A stretch of DNA of 64,000 nt from Litomosoides sigmodontis (Eukaryota; Nematoda; Chromadorea; Rhabditida; Onchocercidae). How positions within the stretch are numbered: the first letter of the stretch is position 1; each line of letters opens with the position of its first letter. Location: the NCBI GenBank assembly GCA_963070105.1, contig OY718803.1, positions 10,211,823 through 10,275,822 on the forward strand. Reading direction: 5' to 3'. Of this stretch, positions 13,101 through 25,675 are shown piece after piece. The notes beneath the pieces are model-generated. The model had not been told where the DNA came from. It saw only the letters and a list, made by a program, of their open reading frames with translations, and did not search any database. A program made the translations under genes and the position numbers.

Positions 13101-16100
13101 AAGAGTCGGAAATCTAGGTGTATTTTTACGTTAAGTCTCTTTTCATTTGGTGCCACATCCTTTTTTCGCTCTTATACGCTCTTAGAGACTGCATTTCGAC
13201 TATGTAATTTGATCTTTATGTGAAGAAATCTTGTAGGGATACTGTAGAAGGTTGTACAAAATGAGGGCACTTTTAACATGTTTGGAATTGTTAGCCTGCT
13301 CGCATACGTCATTACTGCGAAAGTAATCAACATTGCATTGAAAATGGATTACCACTATTCGCTCGTTAGAAGTATTACGCATATTTCCGATATGCATCGA
13401 AGCGGAACGTAACATGAGATAGCGACGATGCTAGGCATTGTTTTTGTTTGTAATACTACAGCTAGAACTTCCAGCAACATATCCTACGTACTTGATTTTT
13501 TGTATTGGTATTCGCTCTCGTTGTTGCGCTTTTTGGCACGTGCTCCATTTGAGCGACCTTCTGAAATTTTTGGTTATTATCCATTCTCCATTAATTTTTG
13601 ATGTAATTTTAAACGTTCTGTTTTGAATAAGTATTTCGTGTATTGATCCTGGTCCTTTGCATCGATTCTTCTGAAAAAGTTCAGAGGCAGTTGGACAAAA
13701 AAAGATCATTTTCATATGGTGTGAGATAATAATTAAAAATTGATTATAAATTGATTGTAAAGTTGAATTTAGATTTTTAATGTCAAGTTCAAATTATCAA
13801 GTTTAATTTCAAACAGCTGGTGCGGACTTAGTCATATAAACGAATGAGGAGGTTGTGAGAATGAAGGGATGACAGCTTTGTGTGGTTGTGCTTTCCTGCA
13901 GTTAAACTTTTTCTAGTTTTAATTGAAGTCAACAACTTCTAAAAAACTGGGGATTTTACCAAGAAAAACAGATCGAAATCGAACTGTGGTAATCAGTGCA
14001 CCTCATTTTTTACTTATATTCTTCTTGACTTTTCGTGGAAGGGGATGTTTGAATGTCGATTAATTTTCATTTTTTGTTTAAGATTTGGTTTAATGGGAGG
14101 TTAATTGATAATGTGATTCCCTGAATTTCAGATTCAACAGCAAAAGCAAGCTCAGTAGATGATGGTCCATCAAACTCCAATAAAATGGTCTCGGAAAGCG
14201 TGACTTCATTAACATTTATCCAGTCCTTTGTCAAAAAGGGAGGTTAGTCAGTGTATCGTCGCCGTTAAATTAAATACTGGGTATTGCTTTAGCAATGCTT
14301 TCGATGGCTACTGCGAGCGCGTAATTTTTATCCCACAAAATTTTAGGACTCAGTTTTCAATGAAGTGATCGTACTTTTGCTAATCCATAGATCATTAGGA
14401 GACTTTCCCGTATTTGCTATTATGAAATTTGTGCAATTTTAGAAGCATAATTTTTTTTGAGAACTTTAGATCTTCGACCACAGTTGTGTCTTTGGATTGG
14501 TACTTCGAACACATGTGTCATCTACCATCTATGGCTTCCTTCGGATCGGCTAAATTCAACAGTTTCTGTAGTTCATAGCGGTTGATTTCTTTTTCCTTCA
14601 AGTTTTGCAAAAGATTTTGTAAAACTTTATTCGGCTAGGCGGTTGTTTCGTTTACAGTTGCTGACTGCTGGAATTGCATAAAAGCATAATTTAATTCGAA
14701 TTCGAGTTAAATTTTTAGTCAACTATGGCATAAATTCTACAGAAATGTGCAGTCAAAAGATCGGATGAATGAAGCTAACATGAGTTAATGATTTTAAGGT
14801 GCAGTAGTTCAAACTCGTGGACGTGTGTTATACACAGCATTCATGGATCAAAATTTTTGTTTGTTAGAGGGCGCAGCGGAAAGTTATCATGAAAAAGTAA
14901 ATGCAAAATCTAAAGTCCGTTTTAATGGTTTTTTAACCGATTATTTTTAAACTTTTTGTAACCATCCTTCAGAGTACCTAATTTTCTCGGAAATCCTGCA
15001 AGCTAGAACTTTTGCCTGATGTTTTCCATAAATAATAAGTATAAATAAATTGATCAGTTTTAGGGTGGTGATGGAAATCATTTAGAGGAAAACAATTTCC
15101 CAAATAAAGTTCTTACAAAATTGAGTGTTTCACCAACTTGTTCGCACGCTACGAAACACTCCCGAGAGGATGATTTTTTGCAGGTAAATGAAGATTGAGA
15201 AACTTTTGATATTCAGAATACTCGTATACTTTTACTGATAGTTTAAATATTCGATGTGCGGTTACGAAGTGAATTCTATAAATTTTGGTACATCCGGTAT
15301 TCTCATCTTTTTGTTTGTGAAATCTTTTTTTTAATTGATATCTTAATGATCACTTCAGCTTGCTGTTTTGGTTTCCGAGGATGAGGTGCACACTATGTCA
15401 CTACCAACTTTCAATTCTTTATTTTCATACCGTCCGGAATTTCCATTTGTTAAGGTTAAATTTGCTTGAAGATAGAGTTTTTAAAAACTATTTCATCGTA
15501 AAGGATGTTAGGGGCATTATGTCTAATTTAACTTATGACGCAATATTTCTGGGAAATCATTTAAAATCAAAATGGTCTGGTTAGAGTGCTATAAAGGTGC
15601 GATGGTACAGAGTGACTAGATGGGCTTCACGCTATCTAGATTTGTGATTCTTTCAGGCACGAGCAACACACATCCATGGCTATCCCGTGCTAATATTATT
15701 AAATGGTGCAGGACAGATTGTTATATTAAGCCTTCCCAGTTTGAGACTTCTTCTTTGTTCAAATCTTTTCCGACATTCCGTGGATTATGATGACCCGTAA
15801 ATTTTTTATTTGTTACGAATTTAGTTTCAATGAAGTGGCCTAAAATTATTGATGAGGAGTCAGAATTGCCTGCAATTTCTGTTACTGTGGAGCAATAGTG
15901 ACCTGGAGAAAGGGAGAAAATTTGGAAATATGAGCGTTTTTTTTTGCAAAAGTATCGGAAATTATGCAAAATTTATTCTTTCGATTCTTTCATCGCTTTA
16001 TATTGTAATAGAAGTGAAGTGATTTGTTGCGGCAGTTTTGGCACTGTTTCAGCTTATGTCTCATGACATCCTTTGCGGAACATGGATTGGGTATGTATGC

Positions 16101-17395
16101 AATAACACCATCAGAGGTAAGATTGCTAAAATCATTATTAAAAACAATGGAGTGTTATCCGAGTAATATAAAAAAGAAACTCCCATTCTATCACCTTTTC
16201 ATCTTACCGTCTACTTTAAAGAAAATTGCTTAAATAATTTGCGAAGATGACGTGTGAGAGAAGATTAAGAAAGCGAATTAAGATGAAATTTGAAGTGAAT
16301 TTGAAAGTAAATATACTTCTGCAGATTGCCAAGTATGATTCATGTTTCACCGAAAATGTTGTCTTTTTTCGAATTTGCCTACATGAAATTAATTTAGCGT
16401 TATGCTTCAATCTATTACAGATCCAGAAATTCACTGTTTCCTCCGAATTGAAAAGTCAAGTGCAAGAATCTATTGGCGAGTTATTTGTTCCAGTTGATAT
16501 GCCCGAGCCACCAAAAAGTTCATTTCTGAAGGGGGTGTCAACTTTATTTGCCAGTCAGAAAGAAGGCTTCGATTTGGATACTCTCCGTAATTCCCAGTTT
16601 ATTTCTTGATATCATGCTGTCTTTTCTGACTTGTCTGTTCTCTCAATTTGCTTTACTTAAATGTTTTTAAATCTCAATGAAATTTCAGTTCTGGACAAAA
16701 ATTCCAATTCGCTTCCCGGTAGCAGTATGCGTTCTATCGCCAAAACGATACCTGGGCCATCAAGTATTGAACAAGCTACAGCACGGGGTGTGTCGGCGGG
16801 CCAAGCTGCAAATATGGCATTACAGGTATTGCATTATTGCGTGGTTGCAGGAATTGTTTCAGAAGTTTGTCAAACCGGTTTTTTTGCTTTGCTTAGTGAT
16901 TTGATTATGTAATTTAAAGTACCATGTCTCTCGATCGCTATAGAAGTTTTCTAAACCTGTGAGCGAAAGTCCGTCATCTTTCGTCGTTTTACGAATAAGA
17001 GGGAAATAACTGTCGGGGAAAGCAGCTTTCTAGACAGTGACGTTGCCGATAGCTACGACGATTGGACAGTGAGGTGGTATAAGTCTAGATGGAGTTAGCA
17101 TGGATCTGTGCAAAAAATGAACTAAGCGGTTTGAATGCTTCCGTCTTTAGTGGAAATTTTTCATTTTCAGTTTTTCTCTATCATGAAATGAACACTTCAC
17201 TCGTGATTGGCTGATAATAGATTTTCATTACATATTTTGTGTATCTCAGATTTTCAGGCCTTACATGAGCGCGCTGAAAAACTGAATGTAACCGTAGATG
17301 CAACAGAACGACTTAAAGAAAATGCAATGTCTCTTTCGCAACGAACGGGAAAATTAGTGGAAAAGTATGAGAAGAAGAAATGGTATAATTTCTAG
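5137..17395 (+). CDS. tom-1: Tomosyn (syntaxin-binding protein 5 family)
   Basis: Tomosyn is a cytosolic Lgl-type WD40 protein. It binds syntaxin and SNAP-25 through an R-SNARE-like C-terminus and limits vesicle priming. Coding exons: 5137-5250, 5862-6041, 6821-6880, 7083-7258, 7797-7917, 8014-8184, 8320-8371, 8446-8647, 8927-9074, 9148-9215, 9451-9688, 9822-10028, 10181-10277, 10736-10872, 11605-12142, 12885-13037, 14132-14242, 14470-14580, 14799-14896, 15064-15183, 15359-15454, 15657-15796, 16053-16116, 16421-16586, 16689-16825, 17258-17395. All phases agree, giving 3,843 nt and 1,280 residues, close to known tomosyns. Seen motifs: VRHGFPDEP, FQSKWLYFGTERGN, NWNKAIDL, PMDIHES, WPITGG, GHEDGCVKFW, GELFVPVDMPEPPKSSF and the C-terminal YEKKKWYNF. 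Exon 15 is a long Ser/Thr-rich linker between the two propellers. Least certain are the donor at 10872 and the acceptor at 12885; a cleaner acceptor at 12878 would break phase. An upstream alternative N-terminus is possible. Confidence 0.93.
10052..10140 (+). repeat. (TA)n microsatellite inside a tomosyn intron
   Basis: About 44 uninterrupted TA units fill more than half of the 152-base intron between the exons ending at 10028 and starting at 10181. The run lies within 50 bases of both splice sites and is fully self-complementary. Confidence 0.95.
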
Positions 17396-19163
17396 GTGTT
17401 TCAACTTGGAGCTTCCCAAAATTCAGTGCTGATCAATGTTTGTTCAAAACTTAATAGCCTCTACCGTCATTTCATCCGACATGATTTCTTTTTTATGAAA
17501 TTCGTTTTCACACATTTCCCATGTTCATTTTGATACATCCCTCTTCTGTTTCCACTTACAGGGTTTATTTTTTTGCTTTATTCATAATTAAATTTCTTAC
17601 TTGCGCCACATGTAACGCTGCCAGTGCATCGGCTTACAATGTTTCCTGTAAACAATGTTATTTTGAATTTGGCACGTTCGTGTAATTCAGTGCAGTTTAA
17701 TTTGGCTTTTCTACATCCGAAAGTTTTGTAGGGATTCGCATACAACAATCTATATATAACATATTTTCGCGTCTTCAGTAGTTTTCGCTAGCACTATTGT
17801 TTTCCATGTAAGCGCTTAATATCATGTATTTCGCTATTTTCAATATAAATTATTCTCTGAAGATAGGTCATATCAAGCATCAACTTTATCTCAGGCAGCA
17901 GATATTTTAATAAAATTTACATTCTCTAATTCAACGAAGAACTTAATTGAAGCAGAAGTGCTCGAAACATTCTATTTTTTTATGTTTTCTAATAGTTCAG
18001 CACAAAGAACTTCTTAATCTTTTTTTCGATGATTAATCAAAATTAAAATGATCTCGCTACGAACTATTTTGTTGGAACATGAATTGAAATGATTGTGGCA
18101 GAATTAAAGTAGATAGGATTTTTTAATGAAAGCTTAAATGTGCCAATGATTTCGAAATTTGTATGACGCAAAAACATAGATTTCACAACGAGCTGGCTAA
18201 TTTAGGATGCATTTCCGAAACTGTAATGATACGACGGTGTAATTTAAAGCAGTTTAATAGAAGGGTAATAAAATAGGGAACACAAGTTCAAAAAATTAGT
18301 TGAAACAAATTATCAACCAATGTACCAATAAATTTCCTCACTGATTAGGTTGCTTGAAGGTTGTAGGACTATTCATGTGATAAATCCGTGTAAATTGTAA
18401 TGAATGTGGTTGTGTATGGTTTTGTACTTTTCTAATGCTGTAAATATTTTACATGTTTTTTGCGATTATTATGAATAAATAGTTCTGTCTTAAGAGCTGT
18501 TTGATTCCACAATTGAAATGTTATGGATGAAATTTCTTAATCCGTAATGCATCACTTAACGTAGCGTAAGTAGACCTTAGCTGAAGTAGACTTTGTGGTA
18601 CTTCACCTGAAAAAAATCCGTCCCATATGGTTTAAGGCTTGAGCGAGCTCAACTTCTTAGTAACAGTCTGAAATACTCGAGAACTGTGCTGTAATTCACG
18701 CGCCTGTCGTGACGGGGTAGAACTGTGCCACACACCCGCACAATTTTCAGGAAGCGGGTGATGTATGAGGGAAGGATAAACACGAGACTGACTTTTTCAT
18801 ACAGAGTGCGTTAGGAGTAGCACAGAGCGTATTTCGTCAATTTAATGATTTGGGTTAAGGATTCCAGTGTTCTGCAATGGAAAGCACGTGAGTGCAATTT
18901 AGACTTTACTGGTGCGAGTTTTTTTGCAAACACGTTTAGAGCTTACTTTAGCTAGCTGAGTTAAGGTCGTTCATTCCCTCGATTTTTTTAGAGGTGTGTC
19001 TTCTGGCATTTTTAATTTGCCTAATTATCCACTTTTGGATAGTAGCTTGTCATATGGCGTTTTGCTAATTCGGTATTCTGATCAAGCTGGATGTTTTGTT
19101 GACAATTCTTATTTATCATTTAATTAAATGATGAACAACTTTTCTTGTTAAAGTTAATCAAAG
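17396..19163. other. Intergenic: tomosyn 3' end and eL14 promoter
   Basis: No coding sequence is supported. The first part is probably tomosyn 3' UTR, with several AATAAA hexamers. The second part should carry the promoter and leader of the ribosomal protein gene. A gap of 1.8 kb argues against a nematode operon of the two genes. Confidence 0.6.
18474..18479 (+). terminator. Candidate poly(A) signal of tomosyn
   Basis: An AATAAA hexamer is followed by a T-rich stretch. It would give a 3' UTR of about 1.1 kb. Earlier hexamers occur near 17908 and 18264, so the true site is uncertain. Confidence 0.4.
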
Positions 19164-20426
19164 ATGGTGTACAAACGAATGGTGGAAATCGGGCGCGTGG
19201 TTTTCGTTGCCAAAGGTGATGCTGGTGGAAAATTAGCAACTATTGTTGATGTTGTAGATGGAAATAGAGTTCGTTTCAAGTTTATATGTTATAACTTTAC
19301 AGCGAGTATAATCCATATTGTAAACGTATGTCTCCATATGATTAGCTACCGTAGGTTCATTTATTAAATTACCCTGTATCTTGAAGCCGTTTCATAGAAC
19401 AAATACCACGTAAATGTGATTTTTGTACTTTGGAAGGTCTGATGAGTATGAAACAAACTGATGAGTTATTGAATGCTTCATCACAGATGGTGCATAATAT
19501 TTTTTCGGATTTTAGGCTTTGATTGACGGACCCTCGACAGGGGTGAGACGTTCGGTTCGTAATTTTAAAGACCTACATTTGACGAAATTTCGTATTCCAT
19601 TAAGACATGGAATGCGTACAAAAAATGTTAAAAAAGCATTTGATGAAGCAAAAATTAGCGAGAAATGGACGGAAACCTCATGGGCACAAAAGCTTGCTAA
19701 AAAAGAAATAGTAAGTATCATTTACTCATGCATTTCTTTTTGCTGAGAATTATTTTTGTAGTTACATACATATAAAGTGATCGATAGGGTGTCTTTGCGC
19801 GTTTTAGTATCCAATTGTGAAATCATCTTTAGAAAAGTTTTTCTGGAAGTGATCACGAAGTGATATAAGAGAAGCTCTCGGATTAGTGTCAGCAAACCAC
19901 TAGTAACGCGAAATTTTACTTGAGATAATGTCAATTATTACTTTGTATTTAAATACATGGTAGTGTGAGTTTTGACACACTATTATGCAAAAAAGTTAAT
20001 TGTGGGAAAACTGTTTGGTTATTTCGGAACTGGTATTTGGGTACTGGAAATTTTGAAAAAAACTTTTGCATTGTGGGCCAAAATGATCCTTGCTTTGATC
20101 CTTTTCACGTATAATGGATTTAGGGAGTTCAGTATCCTTTCATATATTTTAACAGGTTCTTTCGAGACATTCTTTCAGCAGTTCCGGAACATTTCTTTCA
20201 TTCCAAGCTGGGATAATTGAAGAGATAATAGAATATTGAACAAAATTTCATCCCAAATAGTTCTGACTCCTTTAACATTACTTCGTTTTTTTAGAAAACA
20301 AAGATGACCGATTTTGATCGGTTCAAATTGATGCGCGCCAAACAGCTGCGAAATAGGTTGGTGCGTTTACAGGTGGCCAAGTTGCGCAAGACGAGAAAGG
20401 CCGAAAAACCGGCTGGAGGAAAATAA
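19164..20426 (+). CDS. rpl-14: 60S ribosomal protein L14 (eL14)
   Basis: This is a structural protein of the large cytosolic ribosomal subunit. It has three coding exons: 19164-19268, 19516-19710 and 20295-20426. Both introns are in phase 0, and the total is 143 residues plus TAA. The N-terminal part holds the KOW-type segment ([23 protein letters not shown]). It is followed by the family motif IDGPSTGV with a basic middle region. The end carries the eL14 block [17 protein letters not shown] and a short Lys-rich tail. The length is close to other nematode eL14 proteins and shorter than the vertebrate form, which has a long C-terminal extension. The start is the only in-frame ATG that fits the family. 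It precedes the convergent LETMD1-like gene on the other strand. Confidence 0.97.
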
Positions 20427-20733
20427 ATTGTTTGCTCTTCATTCTGAGCTTTTTTGTTAATTTGAAGGAGATCGTTGTTTGCAATTCAAATAAATGTATA
20501 AAAATTCGTTTGCGGAACAAAAAGTATTTCTAATCTATCCGGAATTTGTCAGTGGTGACGAGTCATCGCGTAATTATTCATGGGATAGCCTGAAATCACT
20601 ATTTTCTGCTTATTTAGAAGTGTAGTGGGAGTTTTCTCCTTCAATATAATTTATGAACGAAAAAACTAAATTGTAAGAAGGGGACACTTAGATGGCTGAG
20701 GTAATTGAAGGGATAATAGAATATTGAATAAAA
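20214..20733 (+). repeat. Pair of 32-bp direct repeats around the rpl-14 3' end
   Basis: Copies lie at 20214-20245, in the second intron of rpl-14, and at 20702-20733, downstream of the gene. They match at 30 of 32 bases. The core is TAATTGAAG-RGATAATAGAATATTGAA. No flanking target duplication was seen. Confidence 0.75.
20489..20494 (+). terminator. Poly(A) signal of rpl-14
   Basis: AATAAA lies 63 bases after the stop codon, a normal distance for a short nematode ribosomal-protein 3' UTR. Confidence 0.8.
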
Positions 20734-21278
20734 AAACTATGTAGTGTTTGTGAATGGGACTTACTGTAAAGTAAACATGAGGAAAGCACACATTCATGTA
20801 ATGGAATTCCCAGTACTATAGTAACAATGTGATAGAAATGTAGTCTATAACAGAACTGAAACCATAACTGCTGTGAGATGTTCGGATGGTACAGTTGGCT
20901 TCCACTATTTCTTTGAAAAGACTGTACATGGTCGTGCATATTCCGAAGTGGAAACTTCATATGATGAAAAAATGTAGCTCTTTAATGAAAAACGAAATGT
21001 AGCTCTTTAATGTAGGAGTGTTGACGGATGTCAGCAACAATATAATTGAACTAACAGGCGGGTTATTTTTTAAGTTCAAGCTCGAGCAATTCATTCAAAG
21101 CGACTAGACGTGAACAATGAAGAGTAAACTCCAAAATCAAACAAAATTTGTGATTTGCAGGAACAGCAACGTATATACAATGAGATAAAAACAGGAGATG
21201 AAAAATGAGGCACTCTATGTTTTTTTTTCCACTTTGCATCACGAACCAATTTTACATTTTCTGTAACATTTGTTATGG

Positions 21279-21284
21279 TTTATT
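21279..21284 (-). terminator. Candidate poly(A) signal of the LETMD1-like gene
   Basis: An AATAAA hexamer on the minus strand lies about 205 bases after the stop codon at 21489. Confidence 0.55.
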
Positions 21285-21488
21285 GCTGCGGGTGCAGGGA
21301 AAGGAATTTTAGATAACTATAGATCAGAGTGACGGACAGGGTGCCACTTTGCTCCTGGATGAGATCATCTGAATTGACAGTTTCCTGGATTCAAATTTAA
21401 ATCATTGTTCAAAAATCGTCTTCATACTTGCAGAACAAATGTATATGCAAACAAGTAGACATTCACCGTTGTTGTTTCTGAAGGATCT

Positions 21489-24400
21489 TCAATCCTCGGC
21501 AGCACTCTTCAAGGCAGTTTCAAAGATGGGTGCATGCAGGAAAAGGGGCGTTTTTAAGTGTGGATCTGTAATCAGAGTTATCAGTTAGTCCTTTTTCAAG
21601 CTCTTGGAATCATATTTAAGGAATAAGATTCATAGTGGTTCACTTACCGGTCAAGTGCTTAACCCAATTTTTCAGCAAACACTTCATCTTTTTCTCTGAT
21701 AAGCCATCATATTGCAAGCGTCGCAGATAAAATTGCTGCAAATATAATAAAACCGATAAGAGAAAATAATTATCATGAAAAGCATATGGAAAATGTTCGG
21801 AAACAAGCACTTCCTAAGAAGAACATCTACAATAAGAACTTTCTTAACCTCATATAATTGTTGCTCGCTCATCATATCGATCGCGGTAGCCTCACTTTTT
21901 AATGAATGATCCAAACATCGCAGTATTTCTGCCCGATCATGAAGTCCCCGAACACCAGCAGTCAATAAACTTACTTGGTGAAGTTTTGATAAGTGGTACT
22001 GAAAATCGCATGACTTAAATTCAAGCAAGTTGAGAAAAGCAGGTTTGGAAAAAAGTGATTCCGACACTTCCCGCTTTCAACTGTAAATGTTACCAAGTGT
22101 CCAAGCGAATAAGTGCTTGTATCCGATAACTCCAATTCCTTGAGCTCGTTTAGTGATGCTTGAACATTAACGCCCTGAAACTGCTTTTTTATTAGAACAC
22201 AGCAAAATTTTCAAGGGAATCTATTATCATTTAAGAAGTTTTAGCAAATAAGAGAGTATAATATGAAACTTCTAAAATAGAGAGAAACTGCAATTGGGAC
22301 GAGTAAACCAAACCAAATTCTGAAGACATTTCCGCAGTGGATCGAAGTGTATTCGTGCTGTGCGCTTTAAACTAATTGACCAGAACTTTTTCCGCTGATC
22401 GCTCGTCCAAAAATGTCGAGTTAAGATCAGCCGTGGAAAGAGTACCCTTCAAAGAAAACACTTGTACAAGCAAAACAACCAAGCAAATAAAACCAAAACA
22501 AGCTTAGAATAAAATTTGCCAAATGAATCAAAAATTTATGCCGATTTAGCTTCTCCAATCCATGCATTTATTAAACTAATCTACAAATTGAGAGATGCAA
22601 TTAAAAAGTGTGAAGGTAATGTTAGACTTGACAGAAAGGGTGAGAATTCAATAACATGCACTTGAATACCAGAGTTCATTGGCAAGCAATGAGATGCATT
22701 CTTATTCTTTAAAAATCAGCCAAAAAAGTTAAACTAATCAGGCATAAATGATAACGATTACAAGTATTCATTTGTCTAGGCATGGAAAAATGTAGAAATG
22801 TAAAAAAAATTGCTTGGGTAGGGAAACACATGGGAGAAGAAGCATAAGATATGAAGAAGCGGATATATTAAAAACTAAATTGAAACGAAGAAAGCTTACA
22901 TGGCTAATGCGAAAATGAAAACGGTGAATGGCAATGGTATTAAGACCACAATAATTGCCAATTTCAGCAAGTCTTCTTTAGTCTAAAACAAAATTTAAAA
23001 GCTTCTGAAAGAAATAAAGTTACATACATTTTTATAGTACTTTATCTTGTCTTGAGAATAAAGAAAAGCAATCTAAAAATTGTTACAAACCGTATAAAGT
23101 TAGCTATAATAAAGCTTAGTGCAAGACCTCAGGTATTATACGAAAAATTAATGATCGATAAGAAACGAATCAAAAGTACTAGGAGATTTAAATGTTGAGT
23201 TATGAAAGGATTTTTGTACAAATGCCAATGAAAGAGTATCAAGTTACCATTACAAAACATTAGGCTGAAATACGAGGCTTGAACCCACCTGAAACCATGC
23301 AGTGCTCTCTCAGTCAAAAAGCAATCTTCACAATCTCAGAGACTTGAATACATTTTACAACTTTACGAAAAAAGCACAGTAAAAACGTAAATAATCCCAA
23401 ATCTGGCAAAAAGCATGTTGATTTGGCGTAATCATGACGGTACTTTGTTACTTCCATGCAAAACTCAAGTCAAAGCACAACCAATAATAAAACAGGCACA
23501 CCCCACGAGGCAACATATGGAAGACACACAGGTGCTGTACGCTTTGAATTCAAAAAGAAGTTAAAATGATTTCAAAAATTAAGAAAAGGCACAAACTCAC
23601 AACATAACGCAGAGACTTTCGCCCACTACCGGTATTTGAAGTAGCGCTAATAGTGTGATTATATGCGTTATTTCCGAGGGGCACTGAATTTTTCCAAGTA
23701 TAATTAAAGGAATTTTGTTTAAAGATTTCATTATCCATCCACCTCCTAATCCTATGTATTAATATATGTTAGTGAGTGTCTAATGTTAAGGAATATTTTT
23801 ACTTCATTCCGCTGAAGATATTATGATATGCTACAGCGTTGTGGGACTCTAGGCAAAATAGCATCTAATGAAGATCACCTCAAAATTTTCACGGTTAAAT
23901 CAATTAGTTAATTCCATTTCAAAATGAAGAGTACAATGCGCATGCTTTGTTTTTCGTTTCACGTTTTATATTGCGATATATTCAAAAATCATGAACCTGA
24001 AGAAGAATTTCCAATTCCGGCCGTTTGAGCTCCGATATCTGTCGTCTATTAGTTCTTAAATCCTTCTTTAATCGATAATATGTCTTTATGTCGGACCAAC
24101 ACCATTTGCATCCTAGAAAAAAGAATTTACACTTCAAGGAGTAGTTGAGAAAGCAGGAATTCATGACTGACGGATAAAAACCCCCTAACATTCAACTTTT
24201 ATTTATTACTAAAAGCTAGAAGCAAAATTAAATTTGTCAGCTTCAAAAAGTGTAAAAAATTTTGCGACTATTAATAACCAAAAAAATTTCAATTAAATGC
24301 TTCTAAATGTAAATGGTCACATTGGAAGTGATCTTATCGAGTTGTTTGCGTTTTGATCTAAATAGAACATAGCTCTGTGTTTTGATAACGCGGTAGCACA

Positions 24401-24752
24401 AGCTAATATGCGCTAAATTAACAGTAATTTTATATGATCTACTACACTCTAAGCTATTTAATTCTTCCAAAGCTCAAGATAGCATACAAGAAAAAAAATC
24501 CATACCATTCATGACCATTCTGTGAACGGCATAAACCCTAGGATATCGACGTGACAAAAATAATTCATATCGTTCCATCCATCCTTTTGGTTGATTGTTA
24601 GCAGTTGAGCTTAAATGATTTTTGGCTAAACAATCATTTCCTATCCACAGTTGCGATGCCATACACCGCGATACATTATCGCTTCTGAACGGCGAACCCA
24701 ATGATACTAATCTGATGCCAATCGTTGATGCACAGATATTCCGTATTAACAT
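21489..24752 (-). CDS. LETMD1: LETM1-domain protein, LETMD1-like (mitochondrial)
   Basis: LETMD1 proteins sit in the mitochondrial inner membrane and share with LETM1 a membrane segment plus a ribosome-binding-like domain. Exons (minus): 24752-24506, 24112-23997, 22982-22900, 22446-22314, 22174-22094, 22013-21849, 21735-21648, 21565-21489. All phases agree: 990 nt, 329 residues, against about 360 in human. Seen: a basic, acid-poor N-terminus like a mitochondrial presequence; ERYELFLSRRYPRVYAVHR, the family's YE-FL-RR-PR motif; SDIKTYYRLKKDL; a hydrophobic segment (LLKLAIIVVLIPLPFTVF); LFPRLILTRHFW, matching the family LFPR..L.RHFW motif; a Leu-rich helical region; QFYLRRLQYDGLSEKKM, matching the YLRGL helix; and a short tail. 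An acceptor at 24769 precedes the ATG and may take a spliced leader. The acceptor for exon 5 could also be 22180, adding two residues. Confidence 0.8.
23601..23683 (-). CDS. Alternative (mutually exclusive) membrane-segment exon of the LETMD1-like gene
   Basis: This stretch lies inside intron 2 and is bounded by ATTCAG on one side and GTGAGT on the other. It is 83 nt long, enters in phase 0 and leaves in phase 2, exactly like exon 3 (22982-22900). It encodes 27 residues with a hydrophobic core (HIITLLALLQIPVVGE), similar in pattern to exon 3: acidic residue then two Leu/Ile, a hydrophobic run, a Pro at the same position, and a hydrophobic end. Joined to exon 4 it reads on as L-VLFPR, where exon 3 gives M-VLFPR. 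Using both exons breaks the frame, so they would be alternatives. Chance similarity cannot be excluded. Confidence 0.55.
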
Positions 24753-24768
24753 GAGGTAGTTGATTGAC

Positions 24769-24770
24769 CT
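24769..24770 (-). promoter_or_regulatory. Splice acceptor ahead of the LETMD1-like start
   Basis: TGTTATTTTTAG ends at 24769 on the minus strand, 16 bases before the ATG. In a nematode this is a typical place for spliced-leader addition. A cis-spliced non-coding exon is the alternative. Confidence 0.55.
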
Positions 24771-25601
24771 AAAAATAACAAAGTGAAAAGAAAGATGGTG
24801 TTAAAATGATAATTAAAACAATAATTAACAATTTACTAATATATCATCTATCCATTTCAATGGACAACGAAACCACATTAACATTTCATATATTTCCTTT
24901 AATTTAATTATCACCATCATCATCATCATCCTAATTCCTATTTACACTTGCCTTTCTGATTTCTAACCTAATAGGCTCAGTGAAGTGGTCAGCTTTAAAA
25001 ATTCAAAAAGAAGCAATTCTCTATTTACATAAAACAGGAAAAAAAAACTCTCTGCCACACCCAAGTAACGAAATAGTCTCATTAAGTCCGATATAGGCCG
25101 TGATGAAGACCGATGCTCTATATGCCTTAATATGATCATAACTTGTAGATGCCTTAGATACCCTAATGCCCTTTAGGATATTTTAATTTCCCTACTATCT
25201 TGCACACACACGTTAATTAATCTCACTAATTGCAAAAAAAAAGAAGCAATCTCAATATCACTAATTATCTAAATGAATAAGATGATAATACTTGATTAAT
25301 ATCAATAAAAAAATCAATCAATGATCAATGAAAAAAAAACGAAAAAAACGAATTTCCCACATATATATTATATATATATGAATTTATATGTGAATAAGAA
25401 AAAAAAATTTTGAAATTCAACAAATCAATGTGACAATAAACCGTTTTTAAATGTAAATCATTGCGGAACAGTTCAGAGAAACGAAACGTATATTTGAGAA
25501 ATGAAAGTGATGAAGCAGTCGAGAAGGATGCTCAAATTTTCGCACTTTAAAGTAGCTTTCATCAAACAGAAGACAATGAAGTAATTTATGAAACAAAAGC
25601 A

Positions 25602-25602
<1 letters not shown>

Positions 25603-25674
<72 letters not shown>
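25603..25674 (+). repeat. (CA)36 microsatellite
   Basis: Uninterrupted run of 36 CA units, directly followed by TTTCAG. Confidence 0.97.

Positions 25675-25675
<1 letters not shown>

Larger units (their letters stand above)
20427..21488. other. Intergenic, between convergent genes
   Basis: Two convergent genes end here and the stretch holds only their 3' UTRs and spacer. A 16-bp sequence, ATGTAGCTCTTTAATG, occurs twice in a row near 20975-21015. No coding exon is supported; the 90-codon minus-strand frame at 20688-20960 has no recognisable features. Confidence 0.6.

Noticed and set aside
13431..13715. Minus-strand 94-codon open frame in a tomosyn intron
   Set aside because: No recognised domain, no promoter or splice context, and ordinary AT-rich composition. 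It is not enough to call a nested gene or a transposon fragment.
16247..16420. In-frame upstream extension of the tomosyn exon at 16421
   Set aside because: The conserved tomosyn sequence starts after the ATTACAG acceptor at 16420. The upstream part has no similarity and the previous exon joins in phase at 16421.
23129..23560. Alternative LETMD1 exon joins in intron 2, such as a frame reading HMLPRGVCLFYYW from about 23539
   Set aside because: It resembles the LFPR motif slightly but lacks consistent phases. The exon at 22446 gives a much better match (LFPRLILTRHFW) with agreeing phase.
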